The notes beneath the pieces were generated by a model. It was not told where the DNA came from. It ran no database searches and saw only the letters and a list, made by a program, of their open reading frames with translations. Position numbers and translations under genes: made by a program. From Youngiibacter fragilis 232.1 (GTDB taxonomy: Bacteria; Bacillota; Clostridia; Clostridiales; Clostridiaceae), in the NCBI RefSeq assembly GCF_000495435.3, contig NZ_AXUN02000183.1:1-64000 (forward strand): 64,000 bases of DNA, written 5' to 3'. Shown piece after piece: positions 61,379 to 64,000 of this stretch (positions are counted from its first letter, which is position 1; every line of letters begins with the position of its first letter).

Positions 61379-62876
61379 ACAAGGCCTCACAGCATCTTCT
61401 GAAAGCTTCCCTTCCTTCATTGTCCCCCTTGAAGACCCCGGCATCCTTAAGGACGCTGAGGAATACTTTCCCGATTTCTTCATATATAATACTGTCGGCA
61501 TTATCCTTATCCATTGAGTGCTCCTCCAGAAGCTTCAGGGCGAAATGACCGTGCTTCTCAAGCTCGTCATCCCTGAAGATGCCTTCAATGTCATTAGCCA
61601 GCATATGGTCCCTGACAAGGCCCATTTCCTTCTTGAGCCTTGCAGGAAGGACTGCAAGCCCCATTGCCTCTATAAGCCCTATGTTCTCACGTTTGATGTG
61701 ATGATGCCTTTCTGCTGAATGGAATATCCCGAAAGGATGGTCATCATCAGTCCTGTTGTTCCTGAGCACGATATCCACTTCATACAGCCCGTTTCTGAAC
61801 CTTGTGATCGGTGTTACGGTATTGTGGCCTTCGCTGTTGGTATGGGATATTATACCCACTGATTCGTCGCTGTAATGCCTCCATCTAGAAAGTATGGTAC
61901 CTGAAACCTCCACAAGTTCCTCTATGCTCCTGCCCTTGAGCCTTATGACGCTCATCGGCCAGAACAGAGTGCATGCTTCGATATCGTGTTCCTTGAGGTT
62001 TACGCAATCCAGCTCTTTCGCCCTTGCCATCGGAAACTCATAGTTGCCGCCCTGGAAATGGTCGTGAGTAAGTATCGAACCTCCTACTATGGGCAGGTCG
62101 GCATTTGATCCGATGAAATAGTGAGGGAACATCCTGTTGAAATCAAGCAGTCTCCTGAAGGTCTTCTCAGTCACCTTCATCGGTTCGTGCTCTGCCTTCA
62201 GGACTATACAATGTTCATTGTAGTACACGTATGGTGAGTACTGCATAAACCATGCTTCCTCAGCAAGCTTCAAGGATATCATCCTGTGGCTTCCTCTTGC
62301 AGGGTGGTTCAGTCTTCCTGAATAGCCTTCATTTTCCTTGCATATAAGACACTTCGGATAAAATGAATCCTTCATCATCTTCGCTTTTGCGATAGCCCGC
62401 GGATCCTTCTCCGGCTTGGATAGGTTGATTGTCATATCTATCGGGCCGTATTCAGTTTCGATGCTCCATCGTATGTCCTTTTCGACCCTCTTCACCCTTA
62501 TGTAATTCGAGTTTCTGGCGAAATCATAATACGAAAGGGTAGCTCTTTCAGGCGATGACTCATATGTTCTCCAGAACTCCCTTTCAAACTCAGAAGGGTT
62601 TTTTACAAACGCTGACATGAGCCTCGTATCAAAAAGGTCAAGCAAATCTATACTGTCATTTTCCACTCTTCCGGACTCAACTGCCCACTCCCTTATTCCG
62701 TCAAGTATGACTTCAACGTCAAGACAGCCATCATGATACTCCGGCAGGTCTTCGTATCCGTCCTCACCGCAGACTTCAAGAGCTCTATTGATCGAGTAGA
62801 TACGGTCCCTTTCGTCAGTTATTCCCTTTTCCACGCAAAAATCCGCAAGCCTTGTGATTTCTCTGTATATGTTCAA
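61365..62876 (-). CDS. galT: UDP-glucose--hexose-1-phosphate uridylyltransferase, class II, TTG start
   Basis: 503 aa, the length of the Gram-positive GalT class II family (about 490-510, unlike the 350-aa HIT-type enzyme). Residues MNIYREITRLADFCVEKG match the family start; FYPKCLICKENEGYSGRLNHPARG, GSNADLPIVGGSILTHDHFQGG and SAERHHHIKRENIGLIEAMGLAVLPARL hold the conserved His residues. The only start available at this position is TTG 62876; GGCGGGATGG upstream is a weak ribosome binding site. Follows galE by 17 bp. Confidence 0.94.
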   Translation of the reverse strand: MNIYREITRLADFCVEKGITDERDRIYSINRALEVCGEDGYEDLPEYHDGCLDVEVILDGIREWAVESGRVENDSIDLLDLFDTRLMSAFVKNPSEFEREFWRTYESSPERATLSYYDFARNSNYIRVKRVEKDIRWSIETEYGPIDMTINLSKPEKDPRAIAKAKMMKDSFYPKCLICKENEGYSGRLNHPARGSHRMISLKLAEEAWFMQYSPYVYYNEHCIVLKAEHEPMKVTEKTFRRLLDFNRMFPHYFIGSNADLPIVGGSILTHDHFQGGNYEFPMARAKELDCVNLKEHDIEACTLFWPMSVIRLKGRSIEELVEVSGTILSRWRHYSDESVGIISHTNSEGHNTVTPITRFRNGLYEVDIVLRNNRTDDDHPFGIFHSAERHHHIKRENIGLIEAMGLAVLPARLKKEMGLVRDHMLANDIEGIFRDDELEKHGHFALKLLEEHSMDKDNADSIIYEEIGKVFLSVLKDAGVFKGDNEGREAFRRCCEALYEGL

Positions 62877-62893
62877 AATACCATCCCGCCTTT

Positions 62894-63883
62894 TCAGTTC
62901 TCAAATCCATTTCTGTGGGTCCTGTGGAACTCCCATGCTGATGCAATTATTCCAACTATATCCGTATGCTTTGGTTCCCATCCCAGGACCTTCTTTGCCT
63001 TTTCTGATGAAGCAACAAGAACTGCTGGGTCACCGGCTCTCCTTGGTGCGATCTCTTTCCTTATGCTCTGTCCTGCTGCCTTCTCAGCTGCATCAATTAT
63101 CTCGTTTACAGAGAAGCCTTTTCCATTGCCAAGGTTGAAGACGTTGCTATCATTGCCTTCCCTGAGGTACTCCACAGCCCTTATATGGGCATCCGCCAGG
63201 TCATCAACATGTATATAGTCTCTGATGCAGGTACCGTCTTCAGTTGGATAGTCATCGCCATATACCATTATCCTGTCACGTTTGCCAAGTGGAACCTGAA
63301 GTACCAGAGGTATCAGGTGAGTCTCAGGAGAATGGTCTTCACCGATCACTCCTTTCTCCGCGGCACCTGCCACGTTGAAATATCTAAGGGCTGCAAATTT
63401 GACTCCATATGCCTTGTCAGTCCACTTCATCATCTTTTCCATTGCAAGCTTTGTCTCACCATAGGTATTCGTAGGTTCAGTATCATCTTCCTCCCTGATC
63501 GGAACTCTCTTGGGTTCACCATATACAGCCGCTGTAGATGAGAATACTATGCGCCCGACCTTCGCATCCGTCATCGCCTTAAGAAGCACCATGGTTCCAT
63601 AAACGTTGTTGTCATAATACTTAAGCGGATCTGTCATGCTTTCGCCTACAAGCGAATTAGCCGCGAAGTGTATTACTTCAGTTATTTCCTGTTCCTTCAG
63701 GACCTTCAGCATGAACCCATAGTCCCTTATGTCACCAACGATAAGTGTTGCTTCATTATGAACCGCTGCCTTGTGTCCGGTCTGAAGATTATCAACTACT
63801 ACAACCTTCTCTCCGCGGGCAATCAGCTCACGGACACAGTGTGAGCCTATATAACCTGCCCCACCGCATACTAATACTGCCAT
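62894..63883 (-). CDS. galE: UDP-glucose 4-epimerase
   Basis: 329 aa short-chain dehydrogenase type epimerase, interconverting UDP-galactose and UDP-glucose. NAD-binding CGGAGYIGSHC at residues 6-16, catalytic Ser/Thr in FSSTAAVYG, YxxxK as YGETK (near residue 149), and RYFNVAGA after it. AAGGAGG precedes the ATG at 63883; the frame extends 11 codons more. First gene of the galactose operon. Confidence 0.96.
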   Translation of the reverse strand: MAVLVCGGAGYIGSHCVRELIARGEKVVVVDNLQTGHKAAVHNEATLIVGDIRDYGFMLKVLKEQEITEVIHFAANSLVGESMTDPLKYYDNNVYGTMVLLKAMTDAKVGRIVFSSTAAVYGEPKRVPIREEDDTEPTNTYGETKLAMEKMMKWTDKAYGVKFAALRYFNVAGAAEKGVIGEDHSPETHLIPLVLQVPLGKRDRIMVYGDDYPTEDGTCIRDYIHVDDLADAHIRAVEYLREGNDSNVFNLGNGKGFSVNEIIDAAEKAAGQSIRKEIAPRRAGDPAVLVASSEKAKKVLGWEPKHTDIVGIIASAWEFHRTHRNGFEN

Positions 63884-63919
63884 AATATCCTCCTTGATGT
63901 TTACCTTATTCCACATCCA

Positions 63920-63928
63920 ATTATATCA
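63920..63928 (-). promoter_or_regulatory. galE operon promoter (extended -10)
   Basis: Minus-strand TGA-TATAAT (63928-63920), about 37 nt before the galE start; no good -35 hexamer. No cre or repressor site was recognised in the short upstream region. Confidence 0.5.
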
Positions 63929-63960
63929 ATTAATACCACCAGACGCCACTTAATGAACGA

Positions 63961-63984
63961 ACCCACCCGCTAAAGCGGGTGGGT
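63961..63984 (-). repeat. Perfect hairpin at window end, probable IS200/IS605-type right end
   Basis: 10-bp stem ACCCACCCGC-TAAA-GCGGGTGGGT. On the minus strand it reads CCCGC-TTTA-GCGGG then GTTCG, the same build as the right-end hairpin at 4400-4419 (GACT-TT-AGTC then GTTCAA). No T-tract follows, which speaks against a terminator. If right, a tnpB-carrying element lies just beyond position 64000 on the minus strand. Confidence 0.45.
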
Positions 63985-64000
63985 ACAAAACCGTCAGGTT

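Noticed and set aside
1-64000. CRISPR arrays, rRNA, tRNA, prophage genes
   Set aside because: None was recognised on reading both strands; repeats found are hairpins and IS ends only.

Overview
This 64 kb window looks like chromosome of a low-to-mid GC anaerobic Gram-positive bacterium of the Clostridia. Three things point there: AGGAGG-type ribosome binding sites before nearly every gene, AGG as the common arginine codon, and the clostridial gene order yajC-secD-secF-(recJ)-apt-relA-dtd-hemZ-hisS-aspS. A genus near Proteiniclasticum or Youngiibacter is my guess only. I saw no rRNA, tRNA or CRISPR array. Most of the window is housekeeping DNA, largely on the minus strand.

Layout. 0-1.3 kb: 5' end of a group II intron of class C type, sitting just behind the ychF terminator, then ychF. 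1.7-4.4 kb: argG-argH on the plus strand. 4.4-6.4 kb: a ruined mobile-element island, with an IS200/IS605-type element (tnpB 3' remnant, right-end hairpin, possible left-end hairpin) that encloses a decayed IS1634-family transposase. 6.4-9.5 kb: HAD phosphatase, fchA and hutH. 9.5-10.9 kb: polyprenyl-phosphate sugar transferase. 11-20.2 kb: an operon running from a degenerate RecJ-like gene through apt, relA, dtd, an MBL hydrolase, hemZ and hisS to aspS. 20.2-26.7 kb: ruvA-ruvB-queA-tgt-yajC-secD-secF. 26.8-31.9 kb: a small membrane protein, the pseudouridine genes psuK-psuG, a zinc-ribbon membrane protein, a ZIP metal transporter and yebC. 31.9-35.2 kb: yigZ, a nucleotidyltransferase and hflX. 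35.3-38.8 kb, plus strand: hpt, a class A penicillin-binding protein and ogt. 38.9-43.6 kb: a LUD protein, a full-length transketolase homologue with its catalytic residues replaced, then divergent yaaA and a DUF1576 transporter-like protein. 43.7-47.2 kb: lepA-hemW and rpsT. 47.3-52.2 kb: two esterases, holA, a shortened comEC and a sporulation-type sigma factor. 52.5-55.2 kb: an ABC importer of the TrpXYZ type. 55.4-58.3 kb: a papain-like protein, an M23 hydrolase, a HutP-family protein and a DUF1622 protein. 58.3-63.9 kb: galE-galT-galM and a GH42 beta-galactosidase, a compact lactose/galactose operon. The window closes on a hairpin that resembles another IS605-type end.

The points I would look at first are: (1) the transketolase homologue at 39.5-41.5 kb, which has lost every catalytic histidine and the thiamine-diphosphate glutamate but is intact and sits behind a good promoter whose -10 box overlaps that of the divergent yaaA; (2) the protein in the recJ position, a RecJ core with its catalytic aspartates gone and no DHHA1 domain; (3) the IS605 remnant whose ends, TTGAT flank and guide-like junction allow the empty site to be reconstructed; (4) an HflX with a perfect JAMM-type motif in its N-terminal extension; (5) a ComEC without a usable metallo-beta-lactamase domain, overlapped by a sigma factor whose start codon is unclear.
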